This document shows positions 22,601-35,008 of a DNA stretch of 64,000 nt, piece after piece; the stretch's first letter is position 1, and each line of letters opens with the position of its first letter. Both the position numbers and the translations under genes were made by a program. Under the pieces are notes generated by a model. It was not told where the DNA came from. It was given only the letters and a program-made list of their open reading frames with translations, and did not search any database. The DNA comes from Sycobia sp. Sy_11 (taxonomy: Eukaryota > Arthropoda > Insecta > Hymenoptera > Epichrysomallidae), in contig JACCIC010000003.1 in NCBI GenBank assembly GCA_018907035.1, positions 5,429,001-5,493,000 on the forward strand. Direction: 5' to 3'.

Positions 22601-25600
22601 ACTTATTGGTAAGGCATATTCATTTGCATAGTTATAGATTTGATAAAAGGAAGTAGATTTAAAGTTATAAAAAGATATTTAAAATTTAATCAGGATGTAA
22701 GTTCCATCATCAATAGAAAGCTACACACCTTGAGCAAATCATTGAGTTCCCTGCTATACTGCGATAGCTCTTGAAGTTTACCCTTTCTGATCTCATGCCA
22801 CTCAGGCCCATTCTTGGGTAGAGGGCCTCCCCCAGCGGCCTCGTACATTGTTAGCCCTAAGGCGAATATGTCGGCTTTCGTCAGGTGCGTGAAATCCTCT
22901 TGAAGGATTTCGGTCGGTAGGTATCTGCAGTCGCCCTCCTCCACCTGCGGGTTGTTTATCGAAGTGACGTGCCCCAAATCGCCGATCTTATAGGTGATCT
23001 CCTCCTCGGTCTCTTCTTCGTCAAAGCCGTCATCGGCGGAATCGTAATTCACTCGCAATTGGCTTTTTTCTCGTGATATGAAAATGTTGCCAGGTTTTAT
23101 ATCCATGTGCACTGTTTAATAAAGACAAAATAGTATTTATTAAATTACAATAATTATATTTTAAAGACCAATATGGTTTTACAACTAGTTGGTAAAACTC
23201 AATTGTTTTTATCAAATTCCATATTTTGATTACTCACCCAACTGCATACTGTGAATATATCTGAGACCCTCGGCTACATGGAGCAAAAGCTGTCTCAACT
23301 CCGCTTCGGTGAACTGTCTTTTTTCATTCTTGAGATTATTAATGGCATCAGCAAGGCTGCCGCCATTGCAGTATTCATTCTGTATAATCATGTGATTGTC
23401 CTCTGCCCAGGCAGAATAATATCTCACGACATGTTGATGTTTACCAAGAACTGCATGGGCATACACCTCGTTCAGAGCATTTTTTTCATTAACACTGCCT
23501 GCCACAGGCTTAATACTCTTCTTTACGGCATAATTACAGCCATCAAGACGGTGGGTGCACTTATAGACTGAGCCGAATTCTCCGGTACCAAGAAGTTCAA
23601 GCTCAAGAAATTCCTGATAATAACGTGAGATATTCGATTCTTGGAGGGCAACACGCTTCGTCGGCTGCTCAACTTCATTATCGGATTCCTCCGAGTCAAT
23701 CAGATCGAATTTCGGTATTCTTAACTCTGGTGAACTGTATAAAAAAATATTTATTTTTGCTATTAATTTGGATTCTGTTATTTTAAAATAGAATATAAAG
23801 AAATAAGTACAAATGTAGAATTTACAACTCAAGTGGTATATATGTAAAGAATATACCAATAATCACTACATATATTAATCCCTTTATTTATATAACAAAT
23901 ATGTTTTTATTTAATATAAAATTAGTAAAATCCTGTTTTTATCTACATTATAAAATGCTCTGGTATTTGCAACTCTTTGAAGAATGAAAGTTTAATCAAG
24001 AATTGTAAAAAATGTAAGTTAACAAAAAAAAGATTAATATTTTTAATATTAAGATTATATAAAATATAATAAAATAAATACAACATTAAGAAAAATTATT
24101 TTCTCATTTCTCTAGATTGCTTATAAAATACCTGCTACAAATATTTTCATACTAATTTTTATATTAAATAAATTTTTCAGAATAGAATATAGTATTGTAA
24201 AAATTTCTGTAATCTTACCCAATCAAACTTCTTTTGGATCTAGTTCTTTTTCTTGCAGTCAGTAGCATTCCATTTGGAGTAAATGGATTAATGTTTGCAG
24301 CTGGTTTATCTGATTTACAGTGGTAACTTGTTGGAACTGCTTTGGGTTTATCTGGATGAAATAGTCTGGTACATTTATTTGGTATTGGTGTATGTAAAGT
24401 ACTTTTTTCAATCAATGTCTTTGGCGTTGCAGGTGAGTCAAATAACCTCAATGCCCTTACTCTTTTGTAAGGTGGACTGCACGCCATACTTGCTTTGGAG
24501 TATGAAGCACTATCGCGATGACCTGTCTTAATACCTATAGGACCTATGAGAAACATAAAATATTCAACGCTTACCTCTTTTTTCTTTATAAGCTTTTTTA
24601 CAAATGTATACTTATTATAAATCATATTAATAAAATAATTGACTACATTAAAACATATAGTTTTCAAAAAGGTCATTCTAGTTGCGTGCATGCTTATAAT
24701 TGTTATTGATCGTGCCAAAAGTAGTAAATTATCGATCTTGTTAACAAAATCATAACAAAAAATTAACAATAGATTATTGCTCTAAAATAAATCTATGCAA
24801 TAATTGTTTTTGAATTAAAATTTTTAATAAAAACTTACAACTAATATAGATGATAAACAATACATAAGATAAAATTTTAAATTAAAAATATTGAATTAAT
24901 AAAGTAAAAAAATAATTTTATGAAATATTTTTATTAAATATTTTCATTTTGTAATTTTAATTAAAATTTTTCGCCATTATAAGACCAAACTAATTTTCAT
25001 CTGTATTATATTTTAAATTTTAAAAAATGAAATAATTCATAGGATGGAAAAAGTATATTTTAATAATATCTATATTTCATTCATGTGTATTTGAAAATAA
25101 ATAATAGTAAAAAAATTAAATATATTTTATAAGAATTTACAAATTTTATAAGAATTTTAAACTAATAGTTCAATTATACAAGTTCATTTTTCGTTTTTAT
25201 GTCTAACAAAAGTTAAATAGAACCAAAAATTAAGTAAATTTTGTAAGTATATCTACAATTATTTTAAATTAAATATTTATTAAGCAACATATAAAAATAA
25301 ACTAAAGGCTTTGCACTTGTCTTTCATACCACCTTATTATACAGAAATTATTAATACTGCATAAAATAAAAAAAATGATAAAAAGTTTATAAATATAAAT
25401 TGAAAATTTTTTTTATTCTTTAATTTTGAATTTAAAAAATTATCTTACGCATTTAAAATACACAAAAAAAATTAAATAATTACTTATGTTATATTCTTAT
25501 TTTACTAAAATTATCTTACAAAATTTGGAAACAACTTCCTTTCCTTAAAAGAGAGCAATCTTTGTTTTTTTCCTCTATTTAAAGAAAATTCTTTATTTCA

Positions 25601-26191
25601 GTATAATTCAAAATGGAATCGCTTGCATGCAACTACTCATATAGAAAAACTTAAATAAATTTATTATTAGTTTATATATACATAAAAACATATATTTGAG
25701 CATTTGAACGTTAAATATTTCCGACAATAACGCTACCTATACTTAACAAGCAGGCTTGTCATATTTAGGCATTCCAAAACTGTCGGTAAGTATTCCGAAA
25801 AAAAATGCGCTCACAGCAACGAAAGTCAAACTTTCGTCATCTGGTCATAAGAAAAAAAAGGGAAAATTTTACCTGTCAAACCGGCTTGCGTTTTGTCGTT
25901 GTGATTCGCGGTGGCCGATGCTTCCCCGCTGTTCGCCGCAAACTCTCCCTCGTCGCTTAGATCCATGCTATTGTCGAAAGATAATTTCCTGGGCTGAGGC
26001 AGACCGGCCGCCGCGGAGGACAACGTGGACGAGGTCGAGGAATCGAGGTCCTCGGCGGAGCTGTCAACAGCACCAACGTCATCAACGTCGCGTGCCGTCG
26101 AGCCCTTGCTAGAATCTCGGCAGCTCCTCAGCAGCTGTTCGTCCTCGGCGACGACGTCTTCGTAGCGCGTGCGCGACTGCAAGCGCTGCAT
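19612..26191 (-). CDS. Wee1: Wee1-like protein kinase (canonical), five exons, predicted 617 aa
   Basis: Exons are 26191-25873, 24543-24219, 23734-23238, 23111-22729 and 19941-19612; every junction is GT-AG with matching phase. The product is the nuclear Wee1 kinase, which delays mitosis by phosphorylating the glycine-loop tyrosine of Cdk1. The N-terminal 215 residues are acidic/serine-rich and include SPPYKR and NPFTPN...KRTRSKR. The kinase domain has GTGEFGSVY (264-272), ATP lysine K286, catalytic loop HMDIKPGN (D384), DLG (D425) and [12 protein letters not shown] near its end. It ends with a basic/coiled tail ([19 protein letters not shown]). The length is close to the roughly 600 residues of fly Wee. 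The frame is open upstream of the chosen ATG as far as about 26340 but has no ATG there, so 26191 is the first usable start unless a further 5' exon exists. A TATA-like stretch at about 26371-26384 would suit a start of transcription near 26350. The large fourth intron (22728-19942) holds two MITEs and a SINE fragment. Confidence 0.92.
20004..20440. mobile_element. MITE, older copy with degenerate long inverted repeats
   Basis: The left part (about 20004-20090: 'atatttttatcggtctta', then 'aaaatgacaattagactg') and the right part (about 20330-20440: 'aactgtcattataattcta', then 'gactataagcgaataaaaat') are inverted versions of each other. They match the ends of the better-preserved copy at 21732-22190. 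It lies in the same wee1 intron. No coding sequence. The edges are approximate, and the left edge is close to the exon 5 acceptor at 19941. Confidence 0.7.
20787..20866 (+). mobile_element. SINE fragment, 5'-truncated
   Basis: Matches the 3' body of the tRNA-derived SINE at 1478-1691, in the opposite orientation: 'tagatctccg', 'ttgctgattagcacc' and 'aaatagagcagcattaaat', ending in an A-rich tail. The tRNA-like head is missing, as is usual after incomplete reverse transcription. It is in the fourth intron of wee1, sense to the gene-opposite strand. Confidence 0.75.
21732..22190. mobile_element. MITE with terminal inverted repeats of about 120 bp
   Basis: The first and last roughly 120 bases are reverse complements with few mismatches. 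For example, 'ttgtttatgatcacc' at about 21814-21828 pairs with 'gtgatcataaacaa' at about 22090-22103, and 'gaagaatctgaaatg' pairs with 'catttcagattcttc'. The middle (about 220 bp) has no coding capacity. This is the structure of a foldback-type MITE. A related older copy is 1.3 kb away in the same intron. Target-site duplication could not be fixed because both flanks are AT-rich. Confidence 0.82.
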
Positions 26192-26399
26192 GCTCCCTGA
26201 TCCCGACTCGTCACCATTAATTTCGAATGGCAGCCGCTGTCTTTTTTCCGATATCACAATGTCTCCGGTTTGAATGGAGCTCCACGCCTCGTATGATCGG
26301 AGGTGCGGCTCAATAATTCTTGGAAAGTCTACGTTGATCCAATCAGTTCAAGTGTACGTTGCGCGTGCTTTTTAATTATAAAACACACACATATATAAT

Positions 26400-27089
26400 A
26401 ACGTGCTGCGGGGGTTGAGAAAAAGAGTGGACGCTACGTCTCGCGCACGCGCACTGTCCAATCCCGTAACTCTATAACGCACAATACAGTCAAACAAAAA
26501 ACCGTGCACTTCAGCTTTCTCTTCTCTCGAACAGCGCGTGTTTTCGCATTAAAATAAACTATCCCCGAATGCGCGCTCTAAATTGCTAACCGTTTTTCCT
26601 GCTTGTATTCAATCAAGCTCTAAATACGTACTTATTATTATCGATATTCGTAAATAACGTTCACGTCTGATATGTGAATTTATATATAAGTATATATATA
26701 AATATAATAACCGCGGTAGACAGAAACGAGTACACACCCCGTGTGTTCCGTATTCACGCTACGTTCGTTATGTTATGGCGGCGCGCGGCGGCTCCACTCG
26801 GCCGCTACCGCTTTCTTCGCTCGATTCAATTCAAAAAAGAAGAAAGAGAGACAATGGGGAGACGCGAGTGCAGGATAGAGAAGCAAGCATTCCCATACTA
26901 TGTCAGAGCAGGGTACATAGTAAGTCACTAACCAATCAGCGTGCCGCTTTCAAACTTCAGTCGACCGGTGACGTTTCAAAAGCTGGGCGTTCATTGGCTG
27001 TTGGCTTGTGCACTGGACAATGGCGGTGGTGCGGCAGCTGTACCGAGCTATGCCTGGCTATACTGCGTACTGGCCATGGAGATACAAAG

Positions 27090-27090
<1 letters not shown>
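26400..27090. other. GC-rich upstream region of wee1
   Basis: GC and CpG content rise sharply here relative to the rest of the window, just upstream of wee1. It may be a promoter or CpG-rich regulatory region. Plus-strand ORFs (for example MAARGGSTRPL from 26775) run into a (TA)n tract and have no recognised domain, so I do not call a gene, although a divergent transcript is possible. Confidence 0.35.

Positions 27091-27125
<35 letters not shown>
27091..27125. repeat. (TA)n microsatellite
   Basis: A short TA run at the end of the GC-rich block upstream of wee1. Confidence 0.95.
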
Positions 27126-27128
<3 letters not shown>

Positions 27129-29439
27129 GATTTTGTACCTTATTATTACAGCTATAGATATATATTTGTAACGTTGTTTTTTGCTCTACAGTCCATGAGG
27201 CATGCTTCCATCAGCTCCATTCTGAATTCAGAGAAGAGAGAATTCTCAACTCGCAATAGAATAATGGAACTATTCGTTTAAAATTTAATGTTTATAAGAT
27301 ACAAATGCAATAAAATGACATATACTTATGCAAACATATTATACTTATATCAGATTTCTTCTTTCTTTATGTATCGAATTTAATTCCTTTATGAATCGTA
27401 TTTATACGTATGATTTTTTTTGCATATGATACTTTAGAAATGGGTGGTGTTTATCTACTTAACATTCTTTAGAAGTTTTTCTAGTCTAAAGATCCATAAC
27501 ATTGTTACTTTAGATGGTATTTATATTTCCTGATTATCAAAAAAAAATATGTACATGAGTGCATTTTTTAATTTTTATATACATTAAGTTATAAATATAT
27601 ATTTATTTTTAGACCTGTCTTTGTATTTATAGCTAATGTTTTATTTTCAATAATTTCCTAGATAATTAGATTTAATTTATGATTTATTTTTATCGTCGTT
27701 AAACATTACTTATTAAAATTGTATTTTGTATCAGAGCATCATTTCCATCATCATTTTTGCTCTTATTTTCATATGTAATTCGAGTAGATATTTTTAACTC
27801 AGGATTAAAATGTGTCCTAAGCTAAAAATATTAATTTTAGTTTAGTATTAAACGTTTTACATCGTACAAAGAGCTATAAATTCGGGCTAAAATGGTCATT
27901 TTGAATTTACAGAGTAATAATAATTTGATCTTTATGTTGATTATATCTAAGAGATAAAATCACGGAACTTGATTTTAAACTCATTTGCTCGCTCACACTA
28001 TAGGTCCACTATAGTGCGCGTGCGCCTAAAGTATTATTATAACTTCAAAAAATATTTTAGAAAAATAAGTTATCAGTGGCGGTGAGCTGGTGGCTCCAAC
28101 CAGCTCCAACTTGACACGCTCCATGTAACTGTGAGACTCGAGATTGAGCAGGATTGAGACTACCTTAATGAGACCAGATGAGAGCCCCGCGGTTGTGGGA
28201 TGTGGGCAGATGTGGGCTAGTGGAATGAAGCAAGGGCCCCGCGCTTTTACAAAAACCATATCTTTTTAAATTGTTTTAAGAAAAATTAATTTCTTAATAT
28301 TGAAAATTAAACCAATAAATTAATTTAAACTATCAAGTACGAACATCTTTATAGGTATTAATTTTATTTTTCTAAACAGTTTTTATGTTACAATAGTGTC
28401 ATATTCTATTTTAGTATTAACATCATGCTTGATGAAGAATTTTGAATCAAATACTTTTAATGCTAAGGTTTTAAGGGTATATCTTTGTTTAAGAAAGGGA
28501 CAGTATTATGCGTCAACAGTAAAAATTTTTGATTTCATTATTTAAGACAATTTCTTGGTTGAGCAAGTATATGAATAATACAATTTAGTTAAACTATTTT
28601 TTACTGCTTTTTATGAACAATGAATCAATTTTTCAGTGTGTTTCATACGCACTAAAATTGTTATTTTTGATGATTTTAAGTGTGGCTATACTGATGAGTG
28701 CGAGGTTGAGTGTCTATCTAAAGAATCAAAAAATCGAAAGACCGAACATTTATAAATCGAAAAAAATTAAGAAAAAATAGCAGATAATTTTCATTTTTAA
28801 AAAAGAATCCATTTGATCAGAAGAATATGATTCAGAAATACATCATATTTTTGATTTACTTTTTACTCCATATTGATAATAATATTGCATGAATGTTGAC
28901 TATATTAAAAGAAATATCTATTCCTAAGATATTTATTTATCGCTACACAAATTTTAAAAAAGCGTAGACCAAAACTACGATACCTTTTAATTAAAAAGTA
29001 CGAGAAAATAGTTAAACTTTTCGTTTTCCATAAGAACCTGTGTTAAAATAATTATAACTTTTCAATTATCCCATGATTCTTCCTGAAATTTTGCATAAAT
29101 TATTTTTTCCGTTTTATTAACAACATATCACATTTTGAAGAACGTAGGTCCATCTTTGTTAAACTGTGATACATTATCGAAGCTGTTTGAAGCAAACCAC
29201 CTCCGTTTTCTATAAGAGCCAATTTAAAGTTATAATTTAGAATTTTTAATATTTTTAATATGTTTAGCCTAGTATTTCTTAATGGAACTCTATATGTTTT
29301 GTATTTTTTTTTAAGTCGATAGGAAAATTATTTATAAGGCAATCGAACCATCTTAATGTTTAAAATTTTTTAATAAAGCATGATCTAACTATATGAATGA
29401 TTACAATTTTCTCTATTGCAACTCAGTCCGCAACAAAAA

Positions 29440-29440
<1 letters not shown>

Positions 29441-29504
<64 letters not shown>
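29441..29504. repeat. (TA)n microsatellite
   Basis: A 64-bp TA run in the intergenic region. Confidence 0.96.
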
Positions 29505-29507
<3 letters not shown>

Positions 29508-30387
29508 GGCATTGTCATGCCACATCAAAAATAAAATGACTATGAATGAATAGTGGATTAAGTGAAAGCATTGAAAAGTGAAAGCTAGTATGAAAGCACG
29601 AGGGACTAAGTGAGGACGTATAATAAGTATAATACGCATTCTCTCTCTTTTTCTATCCCTTTCTGATTATTATGTGCGCATGTGGACATGTATGGCCATT
29701 TAACCATTAGTCTACCCAGGTCTATCTGTAGTTTAACCTGGTCTAACCATGGTCTATCCATAATTCCAGTTCCAGATAAAATACGCAACAGGTATGGACT
29801 TGTTGAACGCTGATATATGCTGATCTGAAACGTTATTGGTCCATATTACATAGTCGTCCAATGCGCCATGGTTGCGCATTTAATACACGCGGTTGCGTCT
29901 CGAATCGCGAACGGGCCGATGGCAGCGCGGGCTTTTCGAACGACATTCATGTGCGTACATACCAACTAATCATCTCGAATAGAAATTATTTCAAGCTTGC
30001 CTGGCGCAAAACTCAGGCGAGAGACAGCAGACAGACAGCCTCTACAGGGCCAAAATCAAATGTGTAGCATACGCGTAGCCATGCACAAATCAAGACCTGT
30101 ACAGGCAACTTATGCTACCTATAAATCTGATCAACAGCACCTCTATAATCAGTGTACTATAATTTGGTTTTAATATGAATATATAATATTCATATTAATG
30201 TGTTATACGAATGTATAATATTTTATACTGCATATATTTAATATACATATATAATATTTTATTGGGTAATTGGGTAATGTATATTTATGCAATGAATATT
30301 TAACACGAACATATAATATTTGTATTTGACATTTCTTTAAGAGCATCAAATATTATTACTTAGAAAAAAACTGTATAACTTACCTAT

Positions 30388-30389
<2 letters not shown>

Positions 30390-30442
<53 letters not shown>
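30390..30442. repeat. (AT)n microsatellite
   Basis: An AT run of about 53 bp. The 200 bp before it contain several 'atataatatt' phrases. Confidence 0.95.
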
Positions 30443-30448
<6 letters not shown>

Positions 30449-31510
30449 TTAATATGATGTTCTAGCCATCATGTTAATAACTTTTCTTGTTTTTATATTT
30501 ATTTCGATTTTCTTCCATAGTCGATAAAGTTTTGTAATGTAAATGCTATTTTCGTGACTGTCGTCGCAAAATCTGAATTTACTTTTCTTTCCACAATTCT
30601 AAAAAACAAAAAATACAGTTTTTGAATTTGAATAAAGTGATTGATGACGAATAACTTCTACAATATGAAATTTTCTTTTATAGAAAGAAGTCGAACAATG
30701 ACATCTTTCTTGGCTGTAGGAAAATGGTCGTTTATTCTTTGTGTTGGGCGATATTATTTAATTATGTGGAATCAATATATATTTGTCCAAACCATCGGTT
30801 TTTACAATATACTTAGATATTTCACAAATTTTATTTACTTTATTTGCAACATCATCTATGATCTTTAAATTATTTTGATTTGCACCTTCGTCTTAAACCT
30901 TCTGATATTTGCCTATACTCACAATTTTTTGACTTAGATTTAAATAGACGTTTATAATTTAATAAAAAATTCATCATTCATTTAAAAAAATATTTGAAAA
31001 AATATCTTAATAGGAATAAATTAAATCTTTAGTATAACTATTTAAATGACTAATAAGAAATAATAATGAAAATTATAGAAGTAAACTATAAATGTATCTA
31101 TGTTTAGTATATAAAAAAAGTGTAGTAAATAAAACTGATTATTTAAAAATTCAGATGCAGTAAACTATATAAAATAATATATTAAAGTCTTAAGTTGTTC
31201 AAAAGACCGATGCTATTATACGTATCGGCAGCATATCTTTCTGCGGTGAAACCTTATTATAAGACATTTACTTTACAAGGAGTGTGGAGGAAAAATTATT
31301 TTTCTATTAGAAGAAAAATAAAATGTCATTGATTTTAATAATCTGAAAACACTATTTTATATGTGTCGCCAAAGACGATCTGCGGGGCTCATCAGTAAGA
31401 TAATAGGTGATCTTTAATCTTAGACGTACGGTGCTCGTTCATAATTTGGAAATGAACTTATAATCTAAAGGTGTTTAAATTAACTGCGGATGTCGAATAT
31501 TACAAAGAAA

Positions 31511-31655
31511 TTTTTTTTTATGTTATTTAAGGTCGCTCTATTTATGTTTCCAAATACTGGTGCTAATCAACGACGGAGGTCTACAATGTGTTTGTAAACA
31601 AAATCGGGACTCGAACTGGGCTCACCATGTTAGTCCTTCACTCTAGGAAATTCTC
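31511..31655 (-). mobile_element. SINE copy with internal deletion and target-site duplication
   Basis: Same family as 1478-1691: a poly-T start (tail), 'ggtgctaatcaacgacggag', 'tgtttgtaaacaaa', then the tRNA-like part with a degenerate B box (ACTCGAAC on the plus strand). Roughly 45 bases between the body and the B box are missing relative to the first copy. It is flanked by tacaaagaa at 31501-31509 and 31656-31664, a likely target-site duplication. Confidence 0.8.
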
Positions 31656-33353
31656 TACAAAGAAGTGAATGATAGGAAATTCCTATCACATAATTATTAT
31701 AAAATAATGTAGCGATTTTTGTCTAATAGCCTACTTTAATAATTAATAACATAATTACAATACATTCACGTGGTGAAATATATTTAAATAATATAGGGTA
31801 ATATAATAAACATTTGAATTGTTTAAAAAGAACTATGATATGAAACTTTAACAGTTCTTTCGGCGGTTAAGTCATATCACAAAAATGAAATTAGATGAGT
31901 ATTATAAATACATAAAAAGAAATTCTGGTACTACGGTATAAAATAATAAAATGTAAATTATATAAGCGAGTTACGAATTGCTATTGAGATTGTATGAGAC
32001 AATAAAACGGGACCCCACTTACCGATTAAAAAAAAACTACTGTCTTAAGCCATACAACATTTAGATTTCAAATTTATAAACATAATATAGTAATCTATTT
32101 GGAATACGGTTATTGACTATATCATACTGACATCTAACATTTAAAAGATGTTTTTTTAAAAAGATATCATATTTTGAAATTGATCATAGTTTATTTATAA
32201 TTAGTTTATTTAAGTAAATTAAAATCATAGTTTTCCAAACGTATCTCGTTTAATCTGAAAAATTTTAAAAATACCTTGTGAAACAAGGGCGCCCGAAAGA
32301 TTTTTGGTGACGCAGGCATGTTTACTGCCTAAACGTATTTTGCACATATTTCAAAATAGTAGCTACCTAAAACAAAGGTGGAAAATCGATGTACTCGAGC
32401 AGACATGATAGCGTCTTTACCATCAAATATCTTTACGTTCGTATTACAAAACGTTTCTTTAACACACAAAGAGCTAGCTCATAATAAAAATTTCTACGGC
32501 TGCTTAAAGAAAATAAAATATTATTTTACTCATTTTAACCTACAAGTCGCACTTTCGCCGGTTGATTTCATAGTAGTTGATGCTATGAGGAAAATTTCGG
32601 ATATATTATAAAATAAATAGCCGTTGGTTTTTAGGTCCAGGTTTTCTATACGAAAATGTATGTAAGAGGCCGAAAACTAAAAACTTTATTTTATCAAATA
32701 TATAAATATAACTTTATATTATCAAATAATTATATAGATTTAATTGAAAAAAATCGTAATGCGATTCGTCTATACACTTCAGACATTAAATAATGATAAT
32801 TCTCTCTCCGATCATAAATGCTTTTCGTTTTGGATATGATTATTATTTTCAACATCTTGTGTTTTGGACGCTAAAAACTTTTGAACTTTCTTTTTTGAAC
32901 CCGTAATATTAAATGTAAAACATCTTGTAGTATAATTAATTATTATAAAGCATTATTATGAAAAGTATTACTACTGAATAATGAAATCATAAGAAATGAA
33001 TTTTTATAAAAATTTTGGTTGATAAATTTATAGAGAATATTACGAAATATTAAAAAATGCGATATATACAAAATAATTATAGGGCTTCTTACAAATCCAA
33101 AAATATCAAAGATTCCAGATGTGCGATTAAGTTAACAATTAAGACCATTTTGTATCGAGGAATTGATTTTTTCGGCTAAATGACAGTAAAAATTAGTCGT
33201 AGAAGGGAAAAACGCTACGAAGTCTTATTAACTTGCTGAAAAATTAAAGCAATTAATTTTGAATTAGCTCATAGTTTAACTACTGATTCTGCTATTATGG
33301 TAATTCAAAGATTCGCCATGCGTTATATACTATGACAGTAAGGCATACACTTT

Positions 33354-33355
<2 letters not shown>

Positions 33356-33386
<31 letters not shown>
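33356..33386. repeat. (GA)n microsatellite
   Basis: A GA dinucleotide run in the intergenic region. Confidence 0.93.
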
Positions 33387-33388
<2 letters not shown>

Positions 33389-35008
33389 ATAGCTGATATA
33401 TAAATAAGTTTTAAACTGAATCAAGCTTTAAAACTTATATTTTCTATCAAAAAATTATTTGGAATGGATATTCAACTCTCCCACTGCATGTCATATATTC
33501 GCTGTTTAAAAAGCATACTTATAGCCAAGAAATTCATATTACAGTTTTCACAGAATGCAGAGTTTACGTTTTCTTCTGATCCTCAAGAAAATGAGTCTAA
33601 AACTAAATCATTCTTTATTAGATTCGCCTTCTCTAACATAAATTTGAATGTTATAATACCAAAATTTATACTAAAATGCAATGGTCAACCGTACAATTGT
33701 TTGCCAACTAATTTTAGCGATCTGGGCTGCCAAAATACTTTTCTGGTTTGTTAATACGCAAAAAAATGGAATCAGATACAACAATACACCAAATTTAAAA
33801 ATATACACCAACTCCATATGAATGTTGCGTATCTCTTGGCATTCTTTATCTATCATGTTTGGCTTTCAAACTGATAGCTACGTCCCCGTTTGACTTCCTA
33901 ATACGTGCCTCTACCTACTAATACCAGCTAATACCAGCTAATACCAGTAGATTCAGACTATGACAGCATCAAGATACATCGAAAAATGCTAAAGTGTTCT
34001 AATATAATAAGCGTTTTTTAAAATTACTGTTTTCCTTTCATATTATCAGATATTATTAATATCGTCACAACCTTGCTTTATTTAAAAAAATTTAAATTAT
34101 TTTTTCCTAAAATTTTTGGAATTAGAAATCAGACGAATTCTTGCCCCTAAAATCTAATATACTGGAAAACCTAAATTTTCACAAATCTCAATCGTTTCAT
34201 TTTATATATATACAAATTTATTCTTGGTCAAAAATTAGTTTAAATGATTTCTTTGAATGTGATCTAATAGCGTAGAAATCATTCGTTGCGATAAATCATG
34301 GATGTTGCAATGCCAGGAATCCAAAAATTAAAAAAAATTTCAATTATTTATCCCCAGCTCAAATTAGGTCACCATGAAGTTTAGATCTGTTTAGACCAGT
34401 TTAGACTATATCAAATTATATATTGACGAAAACCAAACGTCTACTGGTTTTGACTATCTGGATTATATGAATTGTTCACCCGAAGATGAAAAAAATATAC
34501 TTTCGAGAAAAAAGTCGGATAAAAATTCTGAAAAGAATCGTAAACCTCTTTGTAGCACGCTAAGCAACTAGCACCATATAGCATATCACGTTTTGTTTTA
34601 CAGTGTCACCGGTTTGTAGGCAAACCGAGCGTAACCTCTTGCTATGAAATTCGAAACGATTTTAGTAGTTTCCTCTCCCTCACTCTACCTTCCATCTTAT
34701 CATAGCTAATATCTTACCTCTGATCTTATCTGTTTTCACCAGATTTCATCAGTTCATCTGGGTTTACCTTATTTTTGATACAGAGGCACCATAAGGTTAC
34801 GTTTAGTTATGTCATAACATAACTGAACATAACATAACATAACTCATAAGGTTAGTTAAAACTAGGTTAGATAGAACAACTAAACGACACGTCGAAATCT
34901 GTGCTCTGGATTGCTACTTATATCATTGTTGACATTTTGTACAAAATTTAATATTGCGAAGAAAATAATACTTATTTATATTGTTTTTGCATTTGTTCAG
35001 AAACAAAA

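Larger units (their letters stand above)
27126..35008. other. intergenic region without a recognised gene
   Basis: Nearly 8 kb of AT-rich sequence. It holds a GC-richer patch at 28070-28260, microsatellites at 29441-29504, 30390-30442 and 33356-33386, a SINE copy at 31511-31655, and three copies of taccagctaa/taccag at about 33922-33949. A (CATAA)-like repeat occurs at about 34808-34850, just upstream of the PRA1 gene. No other gene or RNA was recognised. Confidence 0.55.

Noticed and set aside
26674..27281. Plus-strand ORFs (MAARGGSTRPL..., MNLYISIYI...) as a divergent gene next to wee1
   Set aside because: They arise from GC-rich sequence and run into a (TA)n repeat, and no domain is recognised. 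A GTAAGT at about 26920 is suggestive but not enough.
28026..28259. A 77-codon minus-strand ORF in a GC-richer patch
   Set aside because: No recognisable domain and mixed composition; probably part of an old repeat.
29861..30067. A 68-codon ORF (MRHGCAFNTRG...)
   Set aside because: Short, with no recognised motif, no supporting splice structure and no neighbouring exons.
34791..34880. Telomere-like (TTAGG)n sequence near 'aggttag'
   Set aside because: Only isolated TTAG/AACATAAC phrases occur, with no tandem array of the pentamer.
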